From NCBI RefSeq assembly GCF_017815135.1, contig NZ_JAGJCF010000009.1, positions 124,001-188,000 on the forward strand: a stretch of 64,000 bases of DNA, in the 5' to 3' direction. Each line of letters begins with the position of its first letter. The first letter of the stretch is position 1. The notes beneath the pieces were generated by a model. That model made no database searches. It was not told where the DNA came from and was given only the letters and a program-made list of their open reading frames with translations. This DNA is from Jiella mangrovi (GTDB lineage Bacteria > Pseudomonadota > Alphaproteobacteria > Rhizobiales > Rhizobiaceae). Shown here piece after piece: positions 35,785-45,342 of this stretch. The position numbers were made by a program, and so were the translations under genes.

Positions 35785-37233
35785 ATGTCTCTCATGTCCG
35801 CCTTCACGAGCGCGCGGTCGTCGCTGGCGACCGTATCGCAGCAGTCGGCTCTCGTTTCGCGGAACGTCGCGAACGCGGAAAATACGGCTTCGACACGCAA
35901 ATACGCCACCCAGACGTCACTGGCTCAAGGCGGCGTGTCGATCGTCTCGGTCTCCCAGTCGAGCAATCAGGCACTGTTTCGATCGATGACGACGGCGAAC
36001 GCGACGCTCGCCTCGGCCGAGGTCACCTACAGTGCGCTCGATTCCATAAGAAGCGTCATCGGCGACACCGACTCGATCGAGTCGCCGGCGGCGCGCCTGA
36101 CCGAGCTGCAGGCGGCCTTGTCGCAATATGCGGTCACGCCCGAAGATACGCAGACGGCGCGCGCCGCCGTCAGCGCTGCCTCCGATCTTGCAGCCAGCCT
36201 GAATAACGTCACCGACGCGGTCCAGTCCGCTCGCGCCGATGCCGACGCGCAGCTTGCCGACGCGGCCGACAAGATGAACTCGCTGCTTTCGCAGTTCGAA
36301 AAGCTCAACAACCGGATCATGACCGGCACCGCGACAGGCGCGGATGTGACCGACGAGATCGACCAGCGCGATCAGATCGTCACGGAGCTCTCCGGCTATG
36401 TCGGCCTGAACGTCCAGGTTCGTGCCGGCAACGACATGACACTTTCTACCGACTCCGGCATCATGCTCTTCGAGACCACGGCGCGGCAGGTCGAGTTCAC
36501 GGCGCAGTCGAGCTACGACGCCACCGTCGTCGGCGGCAGTTTCAAGATCGATGGCGTCGATGTTTCCGGTGCGGCGTCCGGCATGCCGATCAAGAGCGGC
36601 AGCGTCTATGGTCTGCTCACGTTCCGCGACGAGACGGCCGTTCAGTATCAGGGCCAGCTCGACGAGATCGCCTCGGCGCTGGTCGAGGCGTTTTCCGAAA
36701 CAGACAGTGGCGGCACGGCCTGGTCCGGACTGTTCTCGATCCAGTCGGACGGCTCGTCCACGGACCTGTCGACGCTCACCTCCAAGACGGGCCTTGCCGG
36801 CCTTCTCACCGTCGCCTCGAATGCCGTCGACGATCCCGATCTTCTCAGGGACGGCGACATTTCCGGCCAGGGTGTCGTCTACAACACCAACGGAACGTCC
36901 GGCTTCAGCGACCGCCTCAACGATCTGATCGCCAGTCTCGACGACCAACTCAGCTTCGACGGGACGTTCGGGGCCGGAACCACCGGGACGATCGGCGACT
37001 ATCTGGCCTCGTCGATCAGCTGGCTCGAGGACAAGCGCTCGATCGCCTATGACGACGTCGACTATCAGTCGACCGTGCTGTCGCGCGCACAAGAAGCCCT
37101 CTCCGATGTGACCGGCATCAATCTTGACGAGGAGATGACCCATCTCCTCGACCTCGAGCGCTCCTACCAGGCCTCGAGCAAGCTGATCTCGACGATTGGC
37201 GAGATGATCGATTCCATCATTGAAATCGCCTGA
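35785..37233 (+). CDS. flgK: Flagellar hook-filament junction protein FlgK
   Basis: 482 residues. N-terminal SLMSAFTSARSSLATVSQQS and NVANAENTASTRKYATQ match the HAP1 start. DEIDQRDQIVTELSGYVGLN is a FlgK core motif. The C-terminal helix is GINLDEEMTHLLDLERSYQA, with IGEMIDSIIEIA at the end. It joins hook and filament and is exported by the flagellar route. flgE ends 38 bp upstream and flgL starts 11 bp downstream. Confidence 0.93.
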   Translation: MSLMSAFTSARSSLATVSQQSALVSRNVANAENTASTRKYATQTSLAQGGVSIVSVSQSSNQALFRSMTTANATLASAEVTYSALDSIRSVIGDTDSIESPAARLTELQAALSQYAVTPEDTQTARAAVSAASDLAASLNNVTDAVQSARADADAQLADAADKMNSLLSQFEKLNNRIMTGTATGADVTDEIDQRDQIVTELSGYVGLNVQVRAGNDMTLSTDSGIMLFETTARQVEFTAQSSYDATVVGGSFKIDGVDVSGAASGMPIKSGSVYGLLTFRDETAVQYQGQLDEIASALVEAFSETDSGGTAWSGLFSIQSDGSSTDLSTLTSKTGLAGLLTVASNAVDDPDLLRDGDISGQGVVYNTNGTSGFSDRLNDLIASLDDQLSFDGTFGAGTTGTIGDYLASSISWLEDKRSIAYDDVDYQSTVLSRAQEALSDVTGINLDEEMTHLLDLERSYQASSKLISTIGEMIDSIIEIA

Positions 37234-37244
37234 TCGGACGCACC

Positions 37245-38333
37245 ATGACCAATTATCTCGTATCGAGTTATTCGCTGCTGAGTTCGTCGCGCAATGCCGT
37301 GTCGAAGATTCAGCAGGAACTGACGATCATGCAGAAGCAGTCGACGACAGGGCGCCTCGCGGATGTCGGACTGGCACTCGGGCTTCGGACCAGCCAGTCG
37401 ATCTCGCTTCGCTCTGAAAGCGAGAGCGTCGCGCGGCAGCTCGACACCAACGCCATCATCTCGCAGCGCTTTGCCGCCATGCAGAATGCGCTCCAGTCCG
37501 TCGCCGACACCGGCAACGAGTTTCTGTCCTCGCTGATCGCCAACGGCACCGGGGATCCGGGCGTGACGGCGAACACGCAGCAGGCGATGGCGAGCCTGCA
37601 GCAGATCGTCGGGGCCCTGAATTCCTCGTCCGGTGCACGATTCCTGTTCTCCGGCGCGGCGACCGACCAGCAGTCCATCGCCTTTGCGGCAGCAGCGCCG
37701 GCAACCGGCACGGTCGATACCTATTTCGACGGATCTCAGGCCCAGGCCGATACGGCAGCGGCCTTTGCCGCTGCCTTCGGCGTGAGCCAAAGCGACGAGG
37801 CCGTCTCGAGCATCACCGAGAGCGATCTGGAGGCTTTCCTGGACGGGGCTTTCGAGGACCTCTTCGAGAGCGGAAGCACGGGCGCCTGGAGCACGAACTG
37901 GTCCAATGCCGACGACGGCACCGTCGAGAACCGCATCACCGACAGCGAGTCGATCAAGACCTCCTATTCCGCCAACGAGGAGGCCTTCCGCAACATTGCG
38001 AAGGCTTACGTGATGCTGTCCGACCTTGGCGCCGAAAACATGGATGACGGGGCTCGTCAGCTTCTCACAAGCCGGGCGATCGAAACTCTCAGCCAGGGGC
38101 TCAGCCAGCTGACCCAGATGCAGGCCGAGATCGGTGGGAGCCAGTCGCGCGTGGAACTCGCAGACGAGACTTTGGACGCAAGGCATAACGTGCTGACCAT
38201 TGCGATTTCGGACCTCGAGGAAGTCGATCCGTACGAGGCGAGCACCCGGGTGACGGGCCTCGAGACACTGCTTGAGACGTCCTACACGCTGACGGCTCGG
38301 CTCTCCCGGTTGAGCCTTCTGAATTATCTCTGA
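37245..38333 (+). CDS. flgL: Flagellar hook-filament junction protein FlgL
   Basis: 362 residues. The flagellin-like N terminus (NYLVSSYSLLSSSRNAVSKI, IMQKQSTTGRLADVGLALG) and a C-terminal helix (SRVELADETLDARHNVLTIA, EVDPYEASTRVTGLETLLE) resemble FlgL/flagellin D0-D1 domains, with a central variable part. It is the second junction protein, adjacent to the filament. The position after flgK supports the name. Confidence 0.9.
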   Translation: MTNYLVSSYSLLSSSRNAVSKIQQELTIMQKQSTTGRLADVGLALGLRTSQSISLRSESESVARQLDTNAIISQRFAAMQNALQSVADTGNEFLSSLIANGTGDPGVTANTQQAMASLQQIVGALNSSSGARFLFSGAATDQQSIAFAAAAPATGTVDTYFDGSQAQADTAAAFAAAFGVSQSDEAVSSITESDLEAFLDGAFEDLFESGSTGAWSTNWSNADDGTVENRITDSESIKTSYSANEEAFRNIAKAYVMLSDLGAENMDDGARQLLTSRAIETLSQGLSQLTQMQAEIGGSQSRVELADETLDARHNVLTIAISDLEEVDPYEASTRVTGLETLLETSYTLTARLSRLSLLNYL

Positions 38334-38705
38334 GCCAGGGCGGAGCGACGACGATGCCGAGATCAGGACCGCACGCTGCGGCGCCCCAAGAGAGCCGGTC
38401 AGTGCGCAAGACGGGAATGCTCAACACGACGGCCGGTCGGGGGAGCGTCACCAGGCTCTCGCAACCGTGCGGCGACGGCATGCAGCCCTGCGTCGAGATC
38501 GCCGCGCGTTCCATGGCTCCGGCAATCTGCCGGAGCGTGCTCGGGCCGAACCAGGCCAGGACATTCGCCGGCGCAATCTTCTGAGCGCCGCAACAATCGA
38601 AGATCGCTTCGGGACCGTGACGGCCCCGACAGTGACGCACCAACAGCTTCAGGAAGCCCGCGCATCGGCCGCCGGCTGTGTAACGGGTAGGATCAAGGGG
38701 TAGGA
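38334..38705. other. Intergenic region flgL-flaF
   Basis: 372 bp, GC-rich. Short open frames lack motifs or ribosome-binding sites, and no terminator is obvious. AAGGGGTAGGA before flaF is its ribosome-binding site. It may hold a promoter for flaF-flbT-flgD-fliQ. Confidence 0.4.
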
Positions 38706-39053
38706 ATGTATCAGTTCTCCTATGCGGAAATCTCCGAAGACGTCGAGATCAACGCACGCGAACGCGAACGCCAGGCGCTCGACCATTCGATCGACCTTCT
38801 GCAGCGCGCGGAGAAGAACGGGCCCCGGTCCCGCGATGCGATCGAGGCGATCTACATAACCAGAAGCCTGTGGGCGATCCTCGTCGAGGATCTCTCGAGC
38901 GCCGACAACGGTCTGCCCGAGAACCTGCGCGCAGAACTCATCTCCATCGGGCTCTGGATCATGCGTGAAGCCGAGGCCATCCGCCTCGGCCGCTCGAACA
39001 ACTTCCAGGGCATCATCGAAATCACAACTCTGATCCGCGACGGGCTGAACTGA
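38706..39053 (+). CDS. flaF: Flagellar biosynthesis regulator FlaF
   Basis: 115 residues. The family pattern is clear: ALDHSIDLLQRAEKNGPRSR, EAIYITRSLWAILVEDLSSA, NGLPENLRAELISIGLWIM region, ending in IIEITTLIRDGL. In Caulobacter FlaF acts with FlbT and flagellins to couple flagellin synthesis and secretion. It is followed two bases after its stop by flbT. Confidence 0.92.
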   Translation: MYQFSYAEISEDVEINARERERQALDHSIDLLQRAEKNGPRSRDAIEAIYITRSLWAILVEDLSSADNGLPENLRAELISIGLWIMREAEAIRLGRSNNFQGIIEITTLIRDGLN

Positions 39054-39055
39054 TC

Positions 39056-39508
39056 ATGGCGACATTGCGCATTTCCCTCAGGGCCGGCGAACGAATCTTC
39101 GTCAACGGCGCCGTCCTCAAGGTCGACAGAAAAACGACCCTTGAGTTCCTCAACGACGTCACTTTCCTTCTGGAAAGCCACGTCATGCAGGCGGAGCAGG
39201 CGAAGACGCCGATGCGCCAGCTCTACTTCATCGTCCAGATGATGCTGATGGATCCCAGCACCACCGATGCGGCAATGGAGCTGTTCGACAAGGCCCATCC
39301 CGCGATGCTGAAGACCTACAGCAATCGCGACATCATCGACGGCCTGCTCGAGGTCTCCGAACTGATCAGCCGCGGCCGCACCTTCGAGGGGCTGAAGCGC
39401 GTTCGCTCGATGATCGCGCTCGAAGACGAGATCCTCGGCGAGTTCTCCGAAGCCGGCAACACGGTGCGCAACTTCGAGCCGCCGATGCGCCTGGCGGCAG
39501 GAGCGTAG
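39056..39508 (+). CDS. flbT: Flagellin translational repressor FlbT
   Basis: 150 residues. LRISLRAGERIFVNGAVLKV and FLNDVTFLLESHVMQAEQA are the FlbT marks; QLYFIVQMMLMDP and FEGLKRVRSMIALEDEIL follow. FlbT binds flagellin mRNA leaders and, depending on species, represses or activates translation. It is tightly linked between flaF and flgD (1 bp gap), as is typical of rhizobia. Confidence 0.93.
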   Translation: MATLRISLRAGERIFVNGAVLKVDRKTTLEFLNDVTFLLESHVMQAEQAKTPMRQLYFIVQMMLMDPSTTDAAMELFDKAHPAMLKTYSNRDIIDGLLEVSELISRGRTFEGLKRVRSMIALEDEILGEFSEAGNTVRNFEPPMRLAAGA

Positions 39509-39509
39509 G

Positions 39510-39911
39510 ATGAGTGTCGACGCCGTCTCCTCCGTCAGCACCACCTCGTCGAGCAGCGTCACCTCGGCGACCTCGGCGAGCAGCCTGGACTACGATTCCT
39601 TTCTCAGCCTTCTCGTCGCCGAGATGTCGAACCAGGATCCGCTCAATCCGACCGACTCCACCGAGTATATTGCCCAGTTCGCCACCTTCTCGCAGGTCGA
39701 ACAGTCGATCCAGACCAATTCGAAACTCGATTCCATGATGGCGGTCTCGGCGCTGACGCAGGCGAACTCTTTGATCGGCCGGACTATCACCTCCTCGGAC
39801 GGTGAGACGACCGGCGTCGTCGCCGCGGTCAGGGCAGGCTCGTCCGGGATCGAGGCGGTTCTCGAAAGCGGCGATTCCGTCGTCCTCGAGACCGGGACGG
39901 AGGTCGAGTAG
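39510..39911 (+). CDS. flgD: Flagellar hook-capping protein FlgD (short form)
   Basis: 133 residues. It holds the FlgD N-terminal core YDSFLSLLVAEMSNQDPLNP, with TEYIAQFATFSQVEQSIQTN and LTQANSLIGRTITSSDGETT. The C-terminal Ig-like/tudor part of larger FlgDs is absent, which is normal for rhizobial versions. It caps the growing hook. The next start follows two bases after the stop. Confidence 0.9.
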   Translation: MSVDAVSSVSTTSSSSVTSATSASSLDYDSFLSLLVAEMSNQDPLNPTDSTEYIAQFATFSQVEQSIQTNSKLDSMMAVSALTQANSLIGRTITSSDGETTGVVAAVRAGSSGIEAVLESGDSVVLETGTEVE

Positions 39912-39913
39912 GG

Positions 39914-40186
39914 ATGAACGAAGCCGAAGCCATCGAAATCGTGCAGTCGGCCGTCTGGACCATCGTCGCGGCCTGCGGTCCGGCGGTGGGAGCGGCCATG
40001 GTCGTCGGCGTCGCCATCGCCCTTTTTCAGGCCCTGACCCAGATTCAGGAGGTGACGCTCACCTTCGTGCCGAAGATCCTGGCGATCTTCGTCGTCATCG
40101 CCATGACCGCTTCCTTCACCGGCGCGCAGGTCTACGCCTTCACCCAGGAATCCTATTCACGCATCGAGACCGGCTTCGACCGCTGA
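39914..40186 (+). CDS. fliQ: Flagellar export gate protein FliQ
   Basis: 90 residues with two membrane helices (AVWTIVAACGPAVGAAMVVG and ILAIFVVIAMTASFTGAQVY) and the FliQ loop ALFQALTQIQEVTLTFVPKI. It is part of the FliPQR export pore in the basal body. It is the last gene before a terminator-like hairpin (40227-40258). Confidence 0.95.
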   Translation: MNEAEAIEIVQSAVWTIVAACGPAVGAAMVVGVAIALFQALTQIQEVTLTFVPKILAIFVVIAMTASFTGAQVYAFTQESYSRIETGFDR

Positions 40187-40226
40187 CGGTCGAAATGTCG
40201 CAGTGCGATCGCGAGAAGCCTGAAAA

Positions 40227-40258
40227 AAAGCCCGCTGCCGTAAAGGCTGGCGGGCTTT
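40227..40258 (+). terminator. Hairpin between fliQ and flhA
   Basis: AAAGCCCGC and GCGGGCTTT pair across a 14-nt loop that may itself hold a short stem (GCC/GGC), followed by CTGC. It is A-rich on the 5' side. It probably ends the flaF-fliQ transcript or attenuates into flhA. Confidence 0.65.
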
Positions 40259-40376
40259 CTGCTTGTCTGGTGGCCAGAAGGGCGAGGGCGGGCCAGCCTG
40301 AAGCAATCTTGATCTGCGAGGACCGCAACGGGGCGTCATCGGGCGTTCCCAACGTCTGATCGAGATCACGGGTGGC

Positions 40377-42491
40377 ATGATGGCCGTCGACATTTTGAAG
40401 CCGAGCGCTTCCACCTCGCAGCAAACCAAGGACGCGAAGTCCGCGGGCAACCGCGAGATCGGCTTCGCGCTGGCCGTCATCCTCATCCTGACGGTGCTCT
40501 TCGTCCCGATCCCGCCCTTTCTGATCGATGTCGGCCTGTCCTTTTCCGTGGCGCTGTCGATCCTGATCCTGATGGTCGCCCTGTGGATCAAGAAGCCGCT
40601 GGAATTTTCGGCCTTTCCGACCGTCCTGCTGCTCGCCACCATGCTGCGCCTGTCGCTCAACATCGCGACGACGCGGATGATCCTGTCCAAGGGGCACGAG
40701 GGGGTGAACGCTGCCGGTCACGTCATCGGCGGCTTTTCCCAGTTCGTCATGGGCGGCGACTTCTTCATCGGCATCATCGTCTTCGTCATCCTGATCACGG
40801 TGAATTTCCTCGTCATCACCAAGGGTGCGACCCGTATCGCCGAGGTGGGCGCGCGGTTTACCCTCGACGCCATCCCCGGCAAGCAGATGGCGATCGACGC
40901 CGATCTTTCGGCCGGCCTCATCGACGAGAAGGAATCCCAGAGCCGGCGCAAGGAACTCGAGGAGGAAAGCTCCTTCTTCGGCTCCATGGACGGTGCCTCC
41001 AAATTCGTGCGCGGCGACGCGATCGCCGGCCTCATCATCACCGCCGTCAACGTTTTCGGCGGCATCGTCATCGGCGTCACGCGCTACGACATGGATGCGG
41101 CGGCGGCCGCCGACGTCTTCACCAAGCTTTCGGTCGGCGACGGCCTCGTCTCCCAGATCCCGGCGCTGATCGTCTCGCTCGCCGCCGGTCTTCTCGTCTC
41201 CAAGGGCGGTACGAGGGGCGCTGCGCAGACCGCCGTTCTCGGACAGCTCGGCTACTATCCCAAAGCACTCTCGCTCTCCGCCGGGCTGATGGGAATTCTC
41301 GCGCTGTTGCCGGGCCTGCCCTTCATCCCCTTCGTCATGACCGGCGCGGCCCTGGCCTTCGTCGCCTGGACGGTGCCCAAGAAGCGCCGCGAGGAGGAAG
41401 CGGAGATCGCAGCCAAGGAGGCCGCCCAGCAGAAGAAGAGCGCGGACTCGGAGAAGGATTCGGTCAAGGAATCCCTCAAGATGGTCGAGATCGAACTGGT
41501 TCTCGGCAAGCAGACCTCCGCGCACATGCTGACCAAGCGCGACGAACTTGCCCGGCGCGTGCAGAAGATGCGCAAGCGCTTCGCCTCGCGCTACGGCTTC
41601 GTCGTGCCCGAAATCAAGCTCTCCGACGACCTGTCGCTCGATCCCAAATCCTACGGGATCAAGATCCACGGTACGATGATCGCTACCCAGCCGCTGCGGC
41701 TCGGCGAAATGATGATCGTGCTGGGTGACGCGCCGGGCCCGGACGTGCCGCACGATCTCACCAAGGAGCCGGCCTTCGGCATGCGCGCCGCCTGGGTGTC
41801 GGAAAGCTTCACCTCCGAGTTGAAGCGGCAGGGCTTCGAGCCGATCGACACCTTGTCGATCGTCCTCACCCACCTGTCGGAGGTCATCCGCAACAACCTC
41901 GCCCAGCTTCTCTCCTACAAGGACATGCGCGTCCTGCTCGATCGTCTGGAGAGCGAATACAAGCGGCTGATCGACGAGATCATCCCGACCCACATGTCCT
42001 ATTCGGGCCTGCAGGCGGTGATGAAGCTCCTGCTCGCCGAGCGCGTCTCGATCCGCAATCTCAACCTCATTCTGGAAGCGATCGCGGAAATCGCGCCGCA
42101 TGTGCGCCGCTCCGAGCAGATCGTCGAACATGTGCGCATGCGCATGGCCCAGCAGATCTGCGGCGATCTTCTGCACAATGGCAAGCTCTCGGTGCTCAGA
42201 CTCGGTAACCAGTGGGATCTCGCATTCCACCAGGCGCTGAAGCGCGACGCCAAGGGCGACGTCGTCGAGTTCGACATCGACCCGCGGCTGGTCGAGCAGT
42301 TCGCCACCGAAGCGACCAAGGTCATTCGCGCCAAGATGGATCAGGGCGAATCCTTCGTTCTCGTCTCGGCGCCGGATGCGCGGCCCTATGTTCGCATGAT
42401 GATCGAGCGGATCTTCGTGACCCTGCCGGTGCTCAGCCATGTCGAGATCGCCCGCGGCGTCGACATAAGGCCGATCGGTTCCATCTCGTGA
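40377..42491 (+). CDS. flhA: Flagellar export gate protein FlhA
   Basis: 704 residues. Eight membrane helices span about residues 25-330, including [20 protein letters not shown] and the FHIPEP-region block [40 protein letters not shown] and [14 protein letters not shown] cytoplasmic domain (from about 360) ends with [19 protein letters not shown] and [17 protein letters not shown]. It is the main export-gate component, docking chaperone-substrate complexes. It starts with ATGATG 118 bp after the hairpin and overlaps fliR. Confidence 0.96.
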   Translation: MMAVDILKPSASTSQQTKDAKSAGNREIGFALAVILILTVLFVPIPPFLIDVGLSFSVALSILILMVALWIKKPLEFSAFPTVLLLATMLRLSLNIATTRMILSKGHEGVNAAGHVIGGFSQFVMGGDFFIGIIVFVILITVNFLVITKGATRIAEVGARFTLDAIPGKQMAIDADLSAGLIDEKESQSRRKELEEESSFFGSMDGASKFVRGDAIAGLIITAVNVFGGIVIGVTRYDMDAAAAADVFTKLSVGDGLVSQIPALIVSLAAGLLVSKGGTRGAAQTAVLGQLGYYPKALSLSAGLMGILALLPGLPFIPFVMTGAALAFVAWTVPKKRREEEAEIAAKEAAQQKKSADSEKDSVKESLKMVEIELVLGKQTSAHMLTKRDELARRVQKMRKRFASRYGFVVPEIKLSDDLSLDPKSYGIKIHGTMIATQPLRLGEMMIVLGDAPGPDVPHDLTKEPAFGMRAAWVSESFTSELKRQGFEPIDTLSIVLTHLSEVIRNNLAQLLSYKDMRVLLDRLESEYKRLIDEIIPTHMSYSGLQAVMKLLLAERVSIRNLNLILEAIAEIAPHVRRSEQIVEHVRMRMAQQICGDLLHNGKLSVLRLGNQWDLAFHQALKRDAKGDVVEFDIDPRLVEQFATEATKVIRAKMDQGESFVLVSAPDARPYVRMMIERIFVTLPVLSHVEIARGVDIRPIGSIS

Positions 42492-43243
42492 TCGGCGAGC
42501 TTCCCGATGTCGTCCTGTCGCTGTTCCTGATCTTTTGCCGGATCGGCAGCTGCCTTCTCGTCATGCCGGGGGTTTCCTCGGCGCGTATCCCGGTTCAGGT
42601 GCGGCTGTTTCTGTCCTTCGCCGTCTCGCTCGCTTTGGCTCCGGCGCTCCTGCCGATCGTCCAGCCTTTGGTCGGTGCCGGCGATGACGCACAGAATCTC
42701 CGGCTGATCTTTTCCGAGGCGATGATCGGCTTCATGATCGGCATGCTCGGGCGAAGCATCATGCTGGCGCTGAACTTTGCCGGCCACGTCATCGCCAACG
42801 CCATCGGCATGAGCCAGGCGCTCGGCCCCTCGATCGAGGACAGCGAATCCGCGAGCGGCCTGACATCCCTCATCACCCTGACGGCGACGACGCTGATCTT
42901 CGTGCTCAATCTCCATGCCGAGATCGCCCGGGCGCTCGTCGCCTCCTACGGGGCGATCGCGCCGTCGATCGGCTTCACCGCGCAGGCGAGCCTGATCGCG
43001 ATCACCGACAATCTGTCCGAAGCGTTTCTCCTGTGCCTGAGGCTCTCCAGCCCGTTCATCCTCTATGCCGTGATCGTCAATTTCGCGGTCGGTCTCGCCA
43101 ACAAGATGACCCCGACGATTCCGATCTACTTCATCTCGATGCCCTTCGTCCTGGCCGGCGGGGTGGTTCTGTTCGGCTATTCCATCGGCGATTTCCTGAC
43201 GATCTTCATGCAGGAATTCCAGCGCTGGGTGCTTCGCGGATGA
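42488..43243 (+). CDS. fliR: Flagellar export gate protein FliR
   Basis: 251 residues from GTG 42488, which overlaps the flhA stop by four bases. About six membrane helices, with FRIG-type [40 protein letters not shown] and the C-terminal [17 protein letters not shown], are FliR marks. It forms the export pore with FliP and FliQ. The GTG start is supported by the coupled overlap; upstream residues in frame would duplicate flhA. Confidence 0.93.
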   Translation: MIGELPDVVLSLFLIFCRIGSCLLVMPGVSSARIPVQVRLFLSFAVSLALAPALLPIVQPLVGAGDDAQNLRLIFSEAMIGFMIGMLGRSIMLALNFAGHVIANAIGMSQALGPSIEDSESASGLTSLITLTATTLIFVLNLHAEIARALVASYGAIAPSIGFTAQASLIAITDNLSEAFLLCLRLSSPFILYAVIVNFAVGLANKMTPTIPIYFISMPFVLAGGVVLFGYSIGDFLTIFMQEFQRWVLRG

Positions 43244-43644
43244 GCGAGACGTCCGAACGCGTCAAGCGGCTGAACCGCATGCTCAAGGTGCAGGCCCAGA
43301 AGCGGCTGCTCGAGGAGTGGCGCATCGGCCAGCTGCGCGAGAAGCGCACCGAGCTGGAAAAGAGCGATGCGGAAATCCTCGCCAGCCTCGGTGCCGACAG
43401 CGCCCTGCATGGCCTGTTCATCGGCGCCAAGGTCAACAATCTGAGGCGCAACGAGGCGCTGAGGCGAAAACTCGCCGATGAGGAGAAGGAAGCCGAGGAG
43501 CGGCTGCTTGGCGTGCGGCGTGTGGAAAAGAGCATCGAGAAGGTGCGCGACCGCACCGGGCGGATCGCCGACGCCGAGGCCGAAGCCATCCAGCGTGACG
43601 CCAGCATCGACGCGTTCCTCGCCCGCACAACAAGCTTCGAATAA
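43240..43644 (+). CDS. FliJ-like coiled-coil flagellar protein (putative)
   Basis: 134 residues, almost wholly helical and highly charged: RVKRLNRMLKVQAQKRLLEE, WRIGQLREKRTELEKSDAEI, NEALRRKLADEEKEAEERLL. The length and heptad-like pattern match FliJ/YscO export-chaperone-escort proteins. It overlaps fliR by four bases (ATGA), so it belongs to the flhA-fliR operon. Homology to FliJ is inferred from layout, not from a clear sequence match. Confidence 0.6.
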   Translation: MSETSERVKRLNRMLKVQAQKRLLEEWRIGQLREKRTELEKSDAEILASLGADSALHGLFIGAKVNNLRRNEALRRKLADEEKEAEERLLGVRRVEKSIEKVRDRTGRIADAEAEAIQRDASIDAFLARTTSFE

Positions 43645-43705
43645 GCCGCGCGCATTAGAAGGGCTGAAAGCGATCGGCACTCAAACCCCGGCATCCGGCA
43701 CGTTC

Positions 43706-44233
43706 ATGACGATCAACACCGATTTTTCGATCAATCCGGCAAGCTTCGGCGCAACGCGCGTGGCCGAGCGGAGCGACGCGCCATCGCCGGCCGCGACCAA
43801 GGCCGCCGGCGAGAGCTTTTCGGTGGCACTTGCCAGCGCAGGAACCGGCGCCGCATCGGCGAAAGCGTCCGCGGTCAAGACCGAAACGATCCGCCCGCTC
43901 GTCAAGCACGAAGCGCGTGAAGTCGCACCGCTCGAACAGTTCGAGGGTTTCGTTCTGAGAAGTTTCGTCGAATCGATGCTGCCGAGCGACGCCTCCGAAT
44001 TCTTCGGCAAGGGAACGGCAGGCGCGATCTGGCGCTCGATGCTCGCCGAGGAGATCGGCGCCGAAATGGCCAAGGGTGGCGGCATCGGCATCGCCGACGC
44101 CATCTCCAAGAAGGAAAACCCGACCGCGGGCGCCCATGCACGGGCCGAAGCCACCGCCGGCATCGCCGCGCTTCAGGCGCAGGAGGATGCTTCCGAGGCG
44201 GCGACGATCGCGACACCGAAAGCGGTCCGCTGA
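43706..44233 (+). CDS. flgJ: FlgJ-type rod-binding protein (rod-binding domain only)
   Basis: 175 residues. A low-complexity N terminus precedes the rod-binding domain: PLEQFEGFVLRSFVESMLPS, FFGKGTAGAIWRSMLAEEIG, KGGGIGIADAISKKE, as in FlgJ N-terminal domains (CheL/rod-binding family). The muramidase domain is missing, as usual in alphaproteobacteria, so peptidoglycan must be opened by another enzyme. ATG 43706 is chosen because upstream residues overlap the coiled-coil gene. Confidence 0.8.
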   Translation: MTINTDFSINPASFGATRVAERSDAPSPAATKAAGESFSVALASAGTGAASAKASAVKTETIRPLVKHEAREVAPLEQFEGFVLRSFVESMLPSDASEFFGKGTAGAIWRSMLAEEIGAEMAKGGGIGIADAISKKENPTAGAHARAEATAGIAALQAQEDASEAATIATPKAVR

Positions 44234-44328
44234 GACAAGACACTTCGTCCGCGCGCAGCTCGCGGATTTTCGACGATCGACCGAAGCGCCTTTGACGGCG
44301 ATGGTCTGAAACAAGAAGGACGGCTGGG

Positions 44329-44676
44329 ATGTATCAGGCAATCGACAAGGCGGCGGGCCGTCTGGAATCGATCCTCGTGCAGGAAATCGAGACGCTTCGG
44401 GGCCGGGCGAGCGAGCCGCTGGCCGAGCTCACGACGCGCAAGAATCACTGCCTCCTCGAACTCAGCCGCCTGTCGCGTTCGCTCGCCAGCCGGACCGAGC
44501 GCGACGAGCGCATCGACGCGAGGCTGCGCACCCTTAAGAAGGCGCTGAATGAGAACGAGCGTGTCCTCGGCCTTCACGTCAAGGCCAGCCACGAGATCGG
44601 CAGCGTGATCGCCGCCACCATCGCCGCGGCCGATTCCGACGGCACCTATACGAGCGCCATCGTTCGCCGGAGATGA
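44329..44676 (+). CDS. FlgN-like flagellar chaperone (putative)
   Basis: 115 residues, helical. RLESILVQEIETLRGRASEP, LAELTTRKNHCLLELSRLSR and LRTLKKALNENERVLGLHVK fit the FlgN pattern of paired helices with Asn/Glu-rich positions. FlgN escorts FlgK and FlgL to the export gate, and the window encodes both. The assignment rests on size, helix content and location, so it is tentative. The next gene starts five bases after its stop. Confidence 0.55.
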   Translation: MYQAIDKAAGRLESILVQEIETLRGRASEPLAELTTRKNHCLLELSRLSRSLASRTERDERIDARLRTLKKALNENERVLGLHVKASHEIGSVIAATIAAADSDGTYTSAIVRRR

Positions 44677-44680
44677 GGTC

Positions 44681-45199
44681 GTGATCAAGCTGATCGGCAT
44701 CGGTGTCTGGGCGGCGGTCGTCGCGCTCGGCTCGAGCTACGTCATGGCGTCGGTCTTCGCTCCGACCCCGCAGGCCGAGGCGGAGAAGGAACCGACCTAT
44801 TTCGACGGGCTCGACTACAAATCGACCGAAAGCGTCACCATCCCGATGATCTCCAACAACACGATCAAGGGGTATATTCTCGCGCGCTTCGTCTACACGA
44901 TCGACGGAAAAATCGGCAACACGCTGAAGGTGCCCCCGGATCCGTTCATCCTCGACGAGGTCTTCCGGCGGCTTTATTCGACCAAAAGCTTCGATTTCGA
45001 CCGTCCGGAGAAATTCGACCTGACGGAGCTGACCTCGTCGATCCGCGATTCGGTCAACGCCCGCTTCGGGATGGAGCTGATGCACGAGCTGCTCGTCGAG
45101 CAGTTCGACTACATCGCCAAGAAGGATGCCCGCAGCGGCGATGCCGGCGGTGGCAAGTCGGCCGGCGACGTCGTGAAGATCGGCAAGGTCGGGCGCTAG
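44681..45199 (+). CDS. FliL-like membrane-anchored flagellar protein (putative)
   Basis: 172 residues from GTG 44681, preceded by GAGG. One N-terminal membrane helix (IKLIGIGVWAAVVALGSSYVM) is followed by a periplasmic domain with DYKSTESVTIPMISNNTIKG, YILARFVYTID and a C-terminal RDSVNARFGMELMHELLVEQ block. This resembles FliL in topology (one helix and an SPFH-like periplasmic domain that ends in an amphipathic segment), but the sequence match is weak. It is the last plus-strand gene of the flagellar set. Confidence 0.55.
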   Translation: MIKLIGIGVWAAVVALGSSYVMASVFAPTPQAEAEKEPTYFDGLDYKSTESVTIPMISNNTIKGYILARFVYTIDGKIGNTLKVPPDPFILDEVFRRLYSTKSFDFDRPEKFDLTELTSSIRDSVNARFGMELMHELLVEQFDYIAKKDARSGDAGGGKSAGDVVKIGKVGR

Positions 45200-45342
45200 C
45201 GGGTTTCCGGCGAACATTGGGTTCACCGGAAACCTTCATCGCAATGCCGAGCCGCATCATCCGCAGGTGAAAGCCGAGCCGGCTTTCCCGGACAAGGCTC
45301 CAGCCAGCCGTCTGCGAGCCTTTTCAGCCGGGCTTTCCAGAC

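Noticed and set aside
40140-42440. 766-codon minus-strand open frame
   Set aside because: Antisense to flhA; His/Asp/Gly-rich pseudo-protein without any family motif.
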